Source: Agapetus fuscipes
Lineage: Eukaryota > Arthropoda > Insecta > Trichoptera > Glossosomatidae
Length of the DNA stretch: 64,000 bases
Assembly: GCA_951799405.1 (NCBI GenBank)
Contig: OX637342.1
Coordinates: 16,043,298-16,107,297, forward strand
Reading direction: 5' to 3'
Shown here: positions 9,373 through 21,019 of the stretch, one piece after another
Layout: every line of letters begins with the position of its first letter
How positions within the stretch are numbered: position 1 is the first letter of the stretch
Notes under the pieces: model-generated
Seen by the model: the letters and a program-made list of their open reading frames with translations, nothing else
The model's database searches: none
What the model was told of the DNA's origin: nothing
Translations under genes and position numbers: made by a program

Positions 9373-9885
9373 ACATCAGACCACTAATCCTGTTCACTTA
9401 GTTCAGTTTTGTTTATATCCAAAAAAAGTGCAGGATTTTGTCGATCACTATCTTGGACGAGCACACTCTTACTTTTTGCTTGCTGCCCCCGTCTGCACCG
9501 CCATCAAGTCATTAAAACTTCAAAGACTACAAACGTACACAATGGGATTTCACAATAAAAAGTGAACTCTTTACTTTAGCACTAAGCGAGCAATTCTCGG
9601 AAATTAATTTAAGTGCTAGAAACAGTGTCGGTAGTTAACGTACTTGCTTGCAGCTGTTTGTTGGACTAGTTGCCTTTTTGTTTATTTTGCTTTCAAAACA
9701 TTGAATGAAGTTTAGGCTAAAGAGATTTTATTTTGAATGCAAAGCATTAACAATTGTATTTTTTAATGAGGATTTACAGTTAATGAGTACGGAGTTTATT
9801 GAATGTTTCGAACGATTAGTAAAGATAAATATAGAAAATATTTTATTGCTTTCAGAAAGCTATAGGAACATTAACTACTAATGAC
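9373..9885. other. No gene recognised
   Basis: AT-rich with no supported exon or named repeat. Confidence 0.4.
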
Positions 9886-9889
9886 GTTG

Positions 9890-10020
9890 TGTCGGTTTTA
9901 TGGCCGAGGGGGCCAAGTGGGCTGGTCTTTCTAGCTTGTTTGAAATAGAACAACGTTGGTTTGATCCCCGCCTGGGTCATTTGACCATAACTTTGACCCT
10001 GGTTCAACAGATTTTTACAC
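9890..10020 (+). repeat. SINE family K copy (tRNA-like)
   Basis: It contains a degraded tRNA-like unit (GGGGGCCAAGTGGGCTGGTC, B box GTTTGATCCCC) and the body 'aactttgaccctggttcaac'. Related copies are at about 31110-31240 and 43850-43970. Confidence 0.6.
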
Positions 10021-10221
10021 ATTTAGAATAAACTTAACACCTACACAATGCCACTCTCGCTACAGACAGCTTTGACCTTTTTTATAGAGAGAATAAGGAC
10101 CATTCTCGAAACTTTGGAGACTGGAGCATGCCAGACCTTGCCAGAATATTCGATTTGGAATATTGGAGCAAATATTCACACAATATCGTACAAATACAAG
10201 TACAATCATTAAGATAGCTAT

Positions 10222-11674
10222 TAAGATAGGTATGGTATGTTATGGGATGTTTTGAAAGCATACGGAGTGAATGGGGCTCTCCTAGGTGCGGTGCATGCAA
10301 ACTATGAAAATAGTACAGCATGTGTTCGTATTGATGATGAGTATAGTGAATGGTTTGAAGTTTTTAAGGGTGTAAGGCAAGGATGTGTGATGAGCCCATG
10401 GCTATTTAACATAGTCATGGACAAGTGTGTTCGAGATGCTAGACTTGATGATTGTGGATTAATGATAGGAGAGAGCAAAGTGAGTGTTCTACTGTATGCG
10501 GATGATGCTGTTCTTGTATCGGACTCAGCAGTAGAATTGCAAACGATGCTCTCTAGATTGAACGAAGCTCTGCTAGGTAATTATTTGAAATTGAATGCAA
10601 GTAAGACGAAAGTTTTGATTTTTGAAAGAAATGAAGAAAATACGAACTACGAATTTAGAATAAACGGAATGAATGTTGATGTGGTAAATGAGTTTGTATA
10701 CTTGGGAAGTAAGTTTGAGAAAGATGGAAGAATGACAGGTGAACTTGAAAGAAGAGTAATGAAGGGCAGGTGTGTACTGGGTGCCACAGCTTGTATCGCC
10801 AAAAATCAAAATATTTCTAAAAATGCTCGATTGGCGGTACGCAGTGGCATACTTTTACCCACCTTGATGTATGGAAGCGAGGCCTGGACGGTGAATGAAA
10901 GTGAAATTAGTAAAGTCCATACTGTTGAAATGGACTTTCTAAGAAGTATGATTGGGAAAAAACGGAGTGACAGGGTGAGGAATGATTTTGTAAGAAAAGA
11001 ATGTGGTGCAAAAGAAAGTGTGAAAGTGAAGATTAAAAGAAGTTTGTTAAGATGGTTTGGGCATATGGAGAGAATGAATGAGGAAAGACTGACGAAGAAA
11101 GTATATGTTGGTAGAATAGATGGATGTCGTGGTAGAGGAAGACCGAGAAAGGTATGGATGGACCAAATATCCGAAATTGCGAATGAATGGAATATCCAGA
11201 GTCATAATAAAAGAAGAGCTTGTATGAAGAAGGTTATGACTCTGGAGGAAATGAAAGAAGTATGCAAGGATAGAAAGAAATGGCGGTTGATCTGTGATGT
11301 TGGCGGCTAGGGTTTGTTAAAGTGAATTTGGTTTTATGATTTAGTTTTTTATGTCCATGTATATATTGTTATTTTTATTCTTTGATTTTAAAAAATGTAA
11401 TTTGTCATGTATGTTCCTTGACTTATAGGTTGTTATGCGGCTGACCACCCATAATATAAAAATTGGTTCACTTTGCCAATGTCACCCCTGTTTCAGGGAA
11501 GGACGGCAAGAGTTGCAAGGCTTATGTTCATTTGAGATTGGGTTTTTATATTGTAGGTCCACATGCGGCATGTGTTAGCGCGAAATTATACATATCTGCT
11601 TGTGGGAATGCATTTAGTATAAATCTTAAATGATATATATCTTTGCAGCTTAGATTAGATTAGATTAGATTAGC
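10222..11674 (+). mobile_element. LINE-R non-LTR retrotransposon, 5'-truncated, largest copy
   Basis: This copy has the RT C-terminal half (10237-11310), then a 3' UTR, and ends in four GATTA repeats (11651-11674). An in-frame stop lies just before the first RT residues, which are already inside the RT domain, so the element is 5'-truncated at about 10222. The 3' UTR from 11408 onward is the sequence repeated more than 20 times elsewhere in the window. It therefore names the source element for that family. Confidence 0.85.
10237..11310 (+). CDS. Reverse transcriptase, C-terminal half, of LINE-R
   Basis: This 357-residue frame lacks the RT N-terminus and any upstream endonuclease. It begins within the RT 'ALWDVLKAYGV'-type motif. 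KGVRQGCVMSPWLFNI (44-59) is the conserved RT block before the active site, and YADD (87-90) is the catalytic motif. The C-terminal part has LLPTLMYGSEAWTVNE, then RWFGHMERM and GRGRPRKVWMDQI, typical of arthropod RTE/CR1-like LINE tails. The frame is intact from truncation to stop, which suggests recent insertion. The clade is not certain. It is a transposon fragment, not a host gene. Confidence 0.85.
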   Translation: MLWDVLKAYGVNGALLGAVHANYENSTACVRIDDEYSEWFEVFKGVRQGCVMSPWLFNIVMDKCVRDARLDDCGLMIGESKVSVLLYADDAVLVSDSAVELQTMLSRLNEALLGNYLKLNASKTKVLIFERNEENTNYEFRINGMNVDVVNEFVYLGSKFEKDGRMTGELERRVMKGRCVLGATACIAKNQNISKNARLAVRSGILLPTLMYGSEAWTVNESEISKVHTVEMDFLRSMIGKKRSDRVRNDFVRKECGAKESVKVKIKRSLLRWFGHMERMNEERLTKKVYVGRIDGCRGRGRPRKVWMDQISEIANEWNIQSHNKRRACMKKVMTLEEMKEVCKDRKKWRLICDVGG

Positions 11675-11756
11675 TAAAAATCTAGACTTCACAGACATTA
11701 TCACAGACAAGTAAAAACACACAGGCTGTTCTAGGGACAATGGTATTGGCTTCGTT

Positions 11757-12182
11757 TCCCGGAGAGGGTGGTCTACCGTGTTTGTGTGATGGTATATAAT
11801 GTCATCAATGGCTTGGCTCCACCTTATCTGACTGACATGATGTTGCCTGTTGAGATGGGTGCAAGGAGGCAGACACTCAGATCCGCGGGCGATGGAGCAG
11901 TCAATTTGGTTCAGCCACGCCGTCAGATTCGTACAAATTTCGGAGACCGCGCTTTCCGTGTTGCGGGTCCGGTGGAGTGGAACAGACTGCCACCCGGAGT
12001 GAAGAACTCCAAATCTGTGGATGTATTTCGCGGAGCACTTAAGACTCACCTTTTCAAATAGTCTTATCCATGATCGGAGAGACCCCTTGAGGTGTGACAC
12101 ACACAAAAACGGCGCTCTCTTATCATTTGTAAATTAAAATAAATTAGCCTGTTATTATTATTATTGTTAATGGTGCGATAAA
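11757..12182 (+). mobile_element. CR1/L2-like LINE 3' end with tail A
   Basis: The frame to 12061 reads VMVYNVINGLAPPYLTDM, QTLRSAGDGAVNL, FGDRAFRVAGPVEWNRLPPG and RGALKTHLFK, then stop. This is a CR1/L2-type C-terminus. After the stop comes tail A ('ccccttgaggtgtgacacac', 'aaaaacggcgctctc') and (TTA)n. Tail A is shared with the SINEs at 8900, 26273 and 47495, so this LINE is the likely donor of that tail and of the retrotransposition machinery. Confidence 0.85.
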
Positions 12183-13019
12183 CACTGAAGGCGCTCGAGG
12201 AAATAAATCAACTCGTGAAGAAAATCAATACTTTCTTTTTAGCCTTCGGCTAGCAAGAAAGTAAAAAATGTTTTTTTATTATTTTACATTATTAATACCA
12301 CAATCCTTAAGAATTTTATTGCCAACGAAATAGCAATCGGCCAGGAAACCATAACCCGTGGTTACGTATGCAGATTAGGAAAGTGACATCAAAGTGTCAC
12401 GAGGACGCGTCGGAACAATAATAATAAAATTGTGTAAAAGTAATTCCAACATTGAAAAAGTTTTTATGGAGATTTTCAAGCGTGGGGTTAAAACGCATTA
12501 TGTCCTTGCTTAAAATAAATTAAAATCACAATAACCCACCTATAAAATTCTAAAACATGCCAATAAATTACTTTACCCACATCAGCTGATTGTAAAACAT
12601 GGAAGCCATGTTTTTTTACCCTTTCAACGTGATTGCATTATAGCAGACCATCAATTTAACACGATATTTCTTCGGTAAGTCTCAGAAATAAATTCTACAA
12701 AATGAGCATACATCATTCAAGAAAATTTGTATCTATAAAAAAGTAAGAAAATATTTGATGAATGATTAAGTTTGTATGCCGCAGTAAAAGCATCAATTTT
12801 AAACATCAATCATGTTAAAAACATACTTCAAATATTAACAGAGTCGACAAAAAAACATAAATATTGCAAAATACAGAAAAAAAACATGTTTGCTTTCACA
12901 TGGTTTTTAGCATTTTACGTGGCATTCGTTTTTTGTCACTTTGCTGTGTTAATTAGAGACATTTTGGGGATTGGATGATCCTTCGCACATTCCAATTGCT
13001 AAACATTACAGTAACTGTA
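12183..13019. other. No gene; one palindromic patch
   Basis: AT-rich with no coding exon recognised. 12577-12630 carries 'cagctgattgtaaaacatgg' and 'aagccatgttttttta', resembling the centre of the palindrome at 3.6-4.1 kb. Confidence 0.35.
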
Positions 13020-13560
13020 ACTCTGTCGCCATTCCGATAAGGGTGGCCAGACCCTCTGCAGAGCTGCCTCCATTTCTTTCTATCCTTACAGAACTCTTTC
13101 AAATCATTCATATCCATCACTTTTTTCATAAACTTTCTTCTTTTACACCCACTTTGTAAATCGCATTCTGTCACAACCTTCTCAATCTGATCACTCTATT
13201 CTTTTATAGGTCGTCCCTTACCTCTTTTATTCTTTCACTCTTCCTCTGTAATATATACTTTGTCAGTCTATCATCATTCATTCTTTCTACATGCCCAAAC
13301 CATCTCATCACATTCTTTTGTACCTTAACTTTCACATCCTCTTTCAACTTGCATTTTTTCTTTACTCATTCTTTCCTCACTTTATCCTTCAGTTTTTCCT
13401 ATCATATGCTTCCCAAATGCTTTATTTCCACCGTACATACTTCAATCATTTCACTGTCCATGCTTCACTTCCATACATCAAAGTCGGTAACATATTCTCA
13501 AGTTTTCTTGCCATCTTCCCATTATTTTTAAACACACTTCCTATGTACCTATTAATTTAA
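13020..13560 (-). pseudogene. LINE-R-related RT C-terminal fragment, frameshifted
   Basis: In minus-strand frames: LPTLMYGSEAWTVK (about 13440-13480), VMRWFGHVERMNDDRL (about 13260-13330), then KRRKFMKKVMDMNDLKEF and CKDRKKWRQLC (13040-13150). The blocks sit in the correct order but in different frames. The copy is more divergent than the one at 10237. A second piece (CRH...YGSEAWTA-like) lies at about 13720-13790. Confidence 0.8.
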
Positions 13561-13795
13561 AGAAACATTAACAAAACTTAAGTACACAAAATATATTAAA
13601 AGTGCATAGATAATCTTCTGAACCGCACAATGCATGATTTTGTATTCCTATTCCTAACTCTGTCCCTTATTCTTTTTCATTTCATACATTTCAAGTGGTC
13701 AATTTTATCGTGCACATCTTACTCATTTCACTGTCACTCGCTGTCCATGCCTCACTTCCATACATCAATTTCGGTAAAAATATGGTGAACGGTTT

Positions 13796-15312
13796 AAACC
13801 AAAACCTCACCTCTCTCTCTACTGTTAATTTCAATGAGATGTGATGCCTATAATAAGGTGTCCCCCTTCCACTGTAAATTTCATTTTAGAGGCCCGGCAG
13901 TCCGGAACACAAGTTCAGGCATCAGACACAACAATCGGTACGTGACTTGTATGTATAAAATTACTGTCAAATTGTAAACGTGATTTGAATGAAAATGCAT
14001 TTTGTGTGCACAGCAGATCCTCTCACAATGACATCAGATGCATCTGTGATAATAAACGGTATCATATTCAAGTAAATATGCTATCAATGGAGGTATTATA
14101 ACTTGGATGAATATCTCAGTAAAAATCTTATGCAGCTGTGATTCTTGTCGGTGCCCCAAGTGTAGAAACTTATCAACAGCGTTTTTACAAAAAAAGTATG
14201 GTAATTAAAATAGCACATCTAATGAGCGTTTAGTTTCCATACAATTTTATGTTGGCGTACTGTTTAGTTCCAGTTGTAACACAATAATAACACTAGAGTT
14301 CAAACCATTGAGGGTTCAAACACTCCTAACTAAGATAACATAAACATAAGAGGCGCATCATTATCATCCAAAAATAGCCACCGAGTATACGAGTAATCAT
14401 GCAGATAAAATAATTCTATACGGCTCTATAGGAATACGTGACATGAAATAATTCTACCCACTAAAGTTGAAGACGTCTGAATACCAATACAAATAGGTAG
14501 GTATACATAAATAAATAAAAAGATCTGTAAATTTATTCATATGTAAATGTCATAAATTACTGGTAGGTATGAAAGCAGTTACCGGCTGTCACCATATTTC
14601 AGGATGGCAACACCAAACAAAAATACGATCCAAATTTAAAACTTCAAAATAGGAACAAGTTTAACTCCCGCCGGCGCCCACGCTACGGAAGCCGTGTTTT
14701 AATTTTAAATCGGGAGAAGTGTCGCGGGAGAAAAATAAATATGTAAACTGCAAAACGACCATAATGGCGCCCTGTCGTGTATGGTTTGTTCGTATGGAAG
14801 TTTTTCATAATAAAGAGTGACAGGCGCTCAAGGAGACACAAATACAAACAACCATTTTGTCTATAAATGACACGCGACTTGGACAACGAATTGACAAGAC
14901 GCTATTGCGTTGACAGTGAATGCATGGCATTATAGAATAATGGTGATCACAAAGATAGCATGCTCCAATTAGTCACTTATTTTATTTATAGAGCTTTTTA
15001 TGGGCCGTAATATGAATTATTTCATGAAAATAAAAACGTACTTGTATGTTGCATGCATTTGGATAACGCTTTGAAAAAACACCATCTATAATAATGATTT
15101 CGGTAGAACGGTTTGAGATTTTTTTTCTCTCCGACAAAAATTGACAATACCTACGTTCATTTATTTACTTACTGAAATCCAGCAAATTAGAAATTTCTAA
15201 AAAAAGGGAGTTCCAACACCTGCCTATTCTTATTTATAAAGAAGTATTAGTAACGTTATTGTATCAGAACTATTTTAATATAATATATCAATTCTTGTGA
15301 TTCACATCTATT
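13796..15312. other. Intergenic DNA, nothing recognised
   Basis: No exon, tRNA or known repeat was identified. It is AT-rich throughout. Confidence 0.4.
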
Positions 15313-15313
15313 T

Positions 15314-15680
15314 ATATATCGCCACCAGGTAAAACTGAAAAAATGTTGATCCACGGATTTGGGAAATCGTTTAAAATCGTCGAATGAAACAATTTATTGA
15401 GTGCACCTTCTCATAGTAAATGAACTAATTATAAAGAAGTGCTCATGAAAAAGGTGTGAACTACAGAATTATCGTCCTTTTTGTGTTTTCTCACGTAGAA
15501 AATAGGAAAAGTTTGTATTAAAAGCGAAAAAATCGAATTAAACATCACATTATACCTATAATATAAAATAAAAAAATCAAGATGGGTTTTGTAAGGTGAA
15601 AAAAAACATAGCTGAGTAGGTAATAAAAATGATATCACAAACTGACTGTACACTTTTACAGATATGTGGCTCATTATAAT
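15314..15680. mobile_element. MITE family E, copy 1
   Basis: It starts 'atatatcgccaccaggtaaa' and contains 'ttctcatagtaaatgaac', 'aagtgctcatgaaaaaggt' and 'tttctcacgtagaaaatagg'. It matches 48430-48665 and, inverted, 39316-39558. The right end is degraded, so the boundary is uncertain. Confidence 0.6.
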
Positions 15681-16561
15681 TTATGTAAAGTAATAAATAG
15701 CATTTTTATGTGTTTCTGATCAAAAAGTGAAACAAATAAAGAAAATGTAGGAAGAGGATGAAATTCAATTTTTAGAAACAGCATAATTTACGATGTATTC
15801 CAATTACATAATATTATATCGGAGTACAAATAAGGATAATCCATATTATGGAACATAAAGAAAAAATATAATTTTCAAATCTTTAAATTTGGAACGCAAA
15901 TGACAGGACGTTCTGAATTTGAAATGATTTACGTTCGGACGCAAGCTGAAGACAGATTGTGAAGGAAAATAAAAAATACAAATAGGGATAAAAAAATAAA
16001 TTCAAGATGCGAGTGAAAACCGAGATGTAAACACCAGAAAGTATAAATCTTGACGTTTGAAGTTGGAACTCAAGCATTAGCGTTATATGAAAAATGTATG
16101 AAAACTAAAATAACGCTTTTAGTAAGCGTTTTAGTTTCATTACATTTTTTGGTAGAACGGTATGGTTGAGTTTAAAACGTAAAATTGATATGCACTCGGA
16201 GAACAGTTGGGGGAAGCCGAGAGATGAAAAATAAAACCGGGAAGTCTTACACGATACAATGTCTACCTATCTACTTTGTGTGCCACAAAATAACGTTTCG
16301 TAAGCAAAGACAAGAACAGTATGGTGACCAAGATGATCAATTAATTAATGGTGGTAGGTAGAAACAATGATAATTAAAAGTTAAAAGCAATGGATAGAGT
16401 AGCCATGAGGCTACCATAGTAAACGCACTAGAGGAAATTTAAATTTAGAACAAAAGAACACGAAAGGATTTCCGCCATATTGTATTGATAGGCATGTCAA
16501 AATATGGCAACACTGAAGCTGGAAAAAGCAATGCCTAATCCTTAGCTTCATAATATATAAG
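15681..16561. other. Intergenic DNA, nothing recognised
   Basis: AT-rich. At 16085-16150 is a short inverted match ('atgaaaactaaaataacgct' against 'agcgttttagtttcat'). Confidence 0.4.
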
Positions 16562-16957
16562 GAAACGTAATGTGCAATGTTGATTTGTAATGTTGGTTTA
16601 TTAATTTGCTACATTTTTTGTACAGGAAATTATTGACTTTTTTTGTATAGATTTATTTTTAAGGTTTTGTTATTTTTATGCTTAAATGTTGTTTATTGTT
16701 CGTATTCCTTGACTTATAGGTTGGTATGAGGCTGACCACCCATATCTACTGTAAAAAATTGTTCACTTTGCTAATGTCACCCCTGTGTCAGGGAAGGTCG
16801 ACAATAGTTGTAGGGCTTATGTTTATTTGAGGTTTGGATTTTATTTGTAAGTACACATTCAGCATTTGTAAGCGCGAACTACACGTGTTTGTTTGTGGGC
16901 ATACATGTGAGAGCTTTAAATGAATATATCCTTGCAACTTAGATTATAGATTATAAT
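16562..16957 (+). repeat. LINE-R copy truncated in the 3' UTR
   Basis: It begins 'gtgcaatgttgatttgtaat', matching the bases right after the RT stop codon in the 34494 copy. It runs through the whole 3' UTR to GATTATAGATTATA. Confidence 0.85.
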
Positions 16958-17527
16958 AAAATAATATTTTCACCATAGATAATGTTAATTTATTCTTACG
17001 TACTCAAAACAAAATGTTGTCAACATCCACGCTATCAAATCACATAAAATAATCAATAAAACAATCCACGTCTCACTTCTGGTCGGTGATTCGAAATCAT
17101 GGTGAATGCAAAATGAGGAAGCCGTGGATAAAAAGTGAAAAAGAGCGAGGGGAAGGGGAGAGCGGGAGTTTTTATGGCGCCAAACAGAAAGGCCGCCATG
17201 TTGGGAGCGGAACATTGCGCGGGAACATCAAGATAAATGGCTGGTTTATTGGCCAATCTAATATACATACGTATTATCTGATGTACATGAGCATTCGTTT
17301 TGTTTTTTTTACACTGAAATCTCGCTGTGGTTTTTTCAGCATAAAAAAATAAAATAAAAACAGTTGTCAGCTGGATAGAAAAAAACGTTAGTCCCCGCAA
17401 AGTAATGGTATTATATGAAGTTAATTTTTTGAAAAAGGATTTGATTTCAAATCAACATTTTGTATTAGTGTAATGTAGTAAAATAGATATTAATGAATTT
17501 TTAGAGTCATCAGTATACTTTCATATT
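16958..17527. other. No gene recognised
   Basis: The overlapping open frames at 17053-17400 on both strands have no family motif and are not called. Confidence 0.4.
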
Positions 17528-17559
17528 AATTGGGTAATTATCAATATAATTACCCAATT
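17528..17559. repeat. Perfect 14-bp hairpin
   Basis: AATTGGGTAATTAT (17528-17541) pairs exactly with ATAATTACCCAATT (17546-17559) around a 4-base loop. It could be a MITE centre; no role is assigned. Confidence 0.8.
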
Positions 17560-17599
17560 TAATTTTCTCTGTGTTTAATAATAATAATAATATTACTTA

Positions 17600-18058
17600 G
17601 GATGTTTTTTTTTTTTTTTTTTTAAGAAAATCCTGTGCGGGAGACTCCCTAGATTCTGAAGACTCTAGGGGTCTATGACACTTGTTGTAGTGCCGCAGAG
17701 GTGTACGAGCTTGGTCGTCGCTACAAAGCGCCAATACTCAAGCAAGACCCAGTTGCTGTAAGGCTGGATGGACCCTTGGTGACCGGTCATTGGTAAAGGC
17801 TTATGAATTCTTCAACCCAGCGAAGAGCACATTCGAAATATTAATGGTATTTTTGTGTGCTCCGCCGGGATCCGAATCCACAACCTTCCATTTACGAGTC
17901 CGAAGTGTTGCCACAACGGACTACGGACCGGTCCGAGATGCCAACGACACGCGGTGTACCTGAGCGGTCACCCATCCAAGTACTGACCACGCCCAATGTT
18001 GCTTAACTTCGGTGATCTATGGGAACCGGTGCTTTCAACATGGCTAATGTCGTTGACA
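17600..18058 (-). repeat. 5S rRNA-tRNA chimeric SINE with tail B
   Basis: On the minus strand, in order: 5S rRNA-like head (18058-17940; CACCGAAGTTAAGCAACATT, GGGCGTGGTCAGTACTTGGA, CACCGCGTGTCGTTGGCAT), tRNA-like unit (CCGTAGTCCGTTGTGGCAAC, B box GGATTCGGATCCC), core (17700-17870), tail B ('cacctctgcggcactacaac', 'gtctcccgcacaggattttc') and a poly(A) run. It is full length, and both internal pol III promoter types are recognisable. Immediately 5' of the head on the same strand (18115-18070) is a copy of tail A, so this SINE inserted next to, or is fused to, another copy. Confidence 0.9.
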
Positions 18059-18115
18059 AATTGATTGATTTGGTGAGCGCTGTTTTTGTGTGTATCACAC
18101 CTCAAGAGTCCTCTA

Positions 18116-18639
18116 AGTTTAGTTACTTTTTGTCAAAAAATCCGTTCATTATTCCTGTCACAGATCAACAATAACCTGCTTTCCCCTGCCCAACGCTTCT
18201 ACTTTTCGCTAAATTAACCCTTCAATGTTACAGGGATGTTAAACAGTGCGTAAATGTAAATTTGTAATTATGGAACATGCACTTATATGTAGGTATAACT
18301 AAAGATGTGGTTATAAAGTTTGATGGAAGCCAATCGAGTGAATCGGACCGACATAAATATACTTCCTGTTGAAAATAATGATTACTATAAATAAATACAA
18401 TCTAACTTTATCCTCTTCTATGATAGAATTTGGTCAAGGAAATGAAAAGAAACTATCATAAACATGTTTGTTAGGGTTCCATGTTAGGACACCATAGTGA
18501 CAAAACAGCACATGATAGTAAGTCACATGGAAAAACATCACATGACAAAACAACACAATGACGAAACACACCAAGAAAGTGTGATGAACTGTCATTGTGA
18601 CGTTATGTCAACCTGTCACCGTTTGCAAGCTACATGTTA
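18116..18639. other. Intergenic DNA, nothing recognised
   Basis: Contains 'cacatgataagtcacatgg', 'acatcacatgacaaaac' and 'caacacaatgacgaaacac' (18500-18570), a loose CACA-TGACAAAA repeat. No genes. Confidence 0.4.
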
Positions 18640-18775
18640 ATTTGTGTTTTGGACCTTATTTTGTAAGTAGGTACACATTTAATACGTGTAAGCGCAATCT
18701 TACACGAGTTCACTTGTGGGCGCTCATCTTAGATGTTGATTTATTTTTGTAACTTAGATTAAAGGTAAGTAGATG
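18640..18775 (+). repeat. LINE-R 3'-end fragment, diverged
   Basis: Has 'tttgtaagtaggtacacatt', 'gtgtaagcgcaatcttacac' and 'tgtaacttagattaaaggt'. It is an old copy just upstream of a fresher one. Confidence 0.65.
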
Positions 18776-18790
18776 TTTCATAGGTTGACA

Positions 18791-19105
18791 TAGATTTCTT
18801 TGTAAGGTTTTGTTCTTTTTTATATTTAAATGTAATTTATTATTCATATTCCTTGACTTATAGGTTGGTATGAGGCTGACCACCCATACTGTAAAAAATG
18901 GTTCACTTTGCCAATGTCACCCCTGTTTCAGGGAAGGTCGGCAAAAGTTGTGGGGCTTATGTTCATTTGAGGTTTGGATTTTATTTGTAAGTACACAATC
19001 AGCATTTGTAAGCGCGAACTACACTTGTTGGTTTGTGGGCATACATCTGAGAGCTTTAAATGAATATATCCTTGCAACTTAGATTATAGATTATAGATTA
19101 CATCT
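18791..19105 (+). repeat. LINE-R copy truncated in the 3' UTR
   Basis: It starts 'gatttctttgtaaggttttg' and ends GATTATAGATTATAGATTA. It is nearly identical over its length to 34891-35198, so the two are of similar recent age. Confidence 0.9.
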
Positions 19106-19200
19106 TGAAAAATAAGGTAAGGGCAAATCCTAAATCATATAATCGAAATTCGAAACATATTGTAATGCTCGACGAACTATGTAAATGAGCGATCATACTA

Positions 19201-19447
19201 CCCTTAGTACGAGTTGCAAAACTTGAGTAAAGTAAAATTTACGGAAAGTATTAAAGAGTGATTTTTCCCAAAATCTGCCGTTTTTGTTTCTTACACTTTA
19301 TGGTATTAGCAAAAGAGTTACAGTGATGAAGAAAATCATGTTCAAACAAACAAAAACGGCAGATTTTGGGGAAAACCACTCTTTAATACTTTCCGTAAAC
19401 AAACCGTTTCAAACTTAACTTTACCCAAGTTTTGCAACTCGTGCTCA
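19201..19447. mobile_element. MITE family F, copy 1
   Basis: The left arm TTAGTACGAGTTGCAAAACT...TTTACGGAAAGTATTAAAGA is inverted at the right (TCTTTAATACTTTCCGTAAA...AAGTTTTGCAACTCGTGCT). Arms are about 90 bp around a roughly 70-bp loop. Copy 2 is at 21202. Confidence 0.85.
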
Positions 19448-19489
19448 GCACTGAACCGAAAGAAGTTTCTAGTCGGCACGTTTGTCCGG

Positions 19490-19700
19490 TCGATATCTCA
19501 GGTAGAAATGAGTACCAGCACTCTCGGGAGCTGGGTAACCTCCACTTTAACTGAAGTGGTTGGCGTAAGGCCGGCCCCCTTACCTGTAAAAATAACCAGC
19601 ACTCTCTCCCGAGAATAGGAATAATAAAAATAAATAGGTTCAACTCACCACATGCGACCCCTTCGAGGATAACGCGGCAAGAAGTTACACTATATGTGCA
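19490..19700 (+). repeat. SINE module C, internally deleted
   Basis: The head GTCCGGTCGATATCTCAGGT runs straight into 'gaaatgagtaccagcactct', losing the B box. The body and end ('gaagttacactatatgtgca', 'gcttagttgcg') are intact. Confidence 0.7.
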
Positions 19701-19837
19701 GCTTAGTTGCGTTTTTTTTTTTACGTGGACAGACGCGGAAATCGTAAAATATCTAAATCTCTGGGGTTCTCAAGAAAAATCCTTATAAATCTATAGCCTA
19801 GAGAGCTCACTTCACATCCCAATCATCTTTGAACTTA

Positions 19838-19918
19838 CACGTGTCTGTTTGTGGGCATGGATTTAATATGAATTTTAAATGTTTTTATATCTTTGCAGCT
19901 TAGATTATAAATTATTAT
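19838..19918 (+). repeat. LINE-R 3'-end fragment
   Basis: Has 'cacgtgtctgtttgtgggca' and 'atctttgcagcttagattat', followed by AT(TA) repeats. Confidence 0.65.
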
Positions 19919-21019
19919 TATTATAGACGTATTATGGTGAAAGGAATTGATGAGAAATTGAATTTTATTTCTTATATTGTAATCCAATTACCAGGTAAGG
20001 GTCCTTAAGGCTTTAGGTGTTTATGTACTCGAATATCTACCTGCTTAATGACCGCCACCTTCCTTCCTATATTAAATTCTTCCCTCTTCCATTCCACGAA
20101 TAAAGGAAAAAGGAAAACCCCTCATACTTCCCGCGCTTTTCATCGACGCAGCTCTGAATTTAATTAAGAGCGCTAGGTACACTAAATCTGTAGTTTTTGT
20201 TTCTTTAACAAAACAATATGTACAAAATCACTTTTTTACATTCTTTATCGTTTTTTTTATCGTGTCATATTTTGGAAATATTTTTTTATTTTTAATTACT
20301 GAATTATACATTATTTAGTCTCACAAGAAGCCGATATGTTTTTTTTTAAATAAAAAGAAAAAAATATATTTCAAAAACAAAGCACATAAAAAAAACGATA
20401 AAAAGTGTGAAAAAACGTGTTTTTATAAATATTTTTTTTGGTACTTTTAATTATTTAAACAATCAATAAACACGTCTGATTTTTCATTACTGCCACTACT
20501 AAGACCATAAAGTTTAAGAAACACATTTTTTTGTACAACGACAGGTTTAGGGGGTACAATTAACTTAAAAACAACCAGAATACATGTAGTATTTGTCGAC
20601 CGTGCTGCGTCCGAAGCTCGGCTCGAACGCGACACGGTCTAGCGTGGTCATCCTACTGGGACTGTAGGTACATAAAGACGTGATTATAAATTACATTCAA
20701 GTAACCAAAAGCTTTCATATTTCCAAATAAATTCAAGTCAATCAAGAGATGATCACTTCAACTATCTTTTTACTGAGAAGAAAATGAATAGTATGCGTTT
20801 CTCATCTCCTCTTTGGATCCGCTGTCTCTTTCGGAGCGGACATGGATAATTGAAGGAGAGACATCGGGAATATTGAATTAGTGAGAAGGGTTGAGGAATG
20901 GGGAACAAAGGGAGACGTGCTTCCTTCCTCAGTAACCTTATCGACCCGCATGACAATTATTCACATCCTGAATACTCAAAATTACACCCATCTTCTTAAT
21001 TTTTCGTCCTGTAGTTTTA
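19919..21019. other. Intergenic DNA, nothing recognised
   Basis: No exon or known repeat. The poly-T-rich 20220-20450 is low-complexity. Confidence 0.4.

Noticed and set aside
9230..9565. Open frame beginning with an LRRDSNPQP-like peptide, and similar frames at 22593 and 55020
   Set aside because: The peptide is a translation of the tRNA B box of SINE copies; the frames are repeat DNA, not genes.
17053..17400. Overlapping open frames on both strands
   Set aside because: Neither has a domain, splice context or composition distinct from the surroundings.
18870..19082. Recurrent frame of about 70 residues also at 34974 and 63078 (MRLTTHTVKNGS-like)
   Set aside because: It recurs only because it lies in the LINE-R 3' UTR; its frame is broken in most copies and it follows the RT stop codon.
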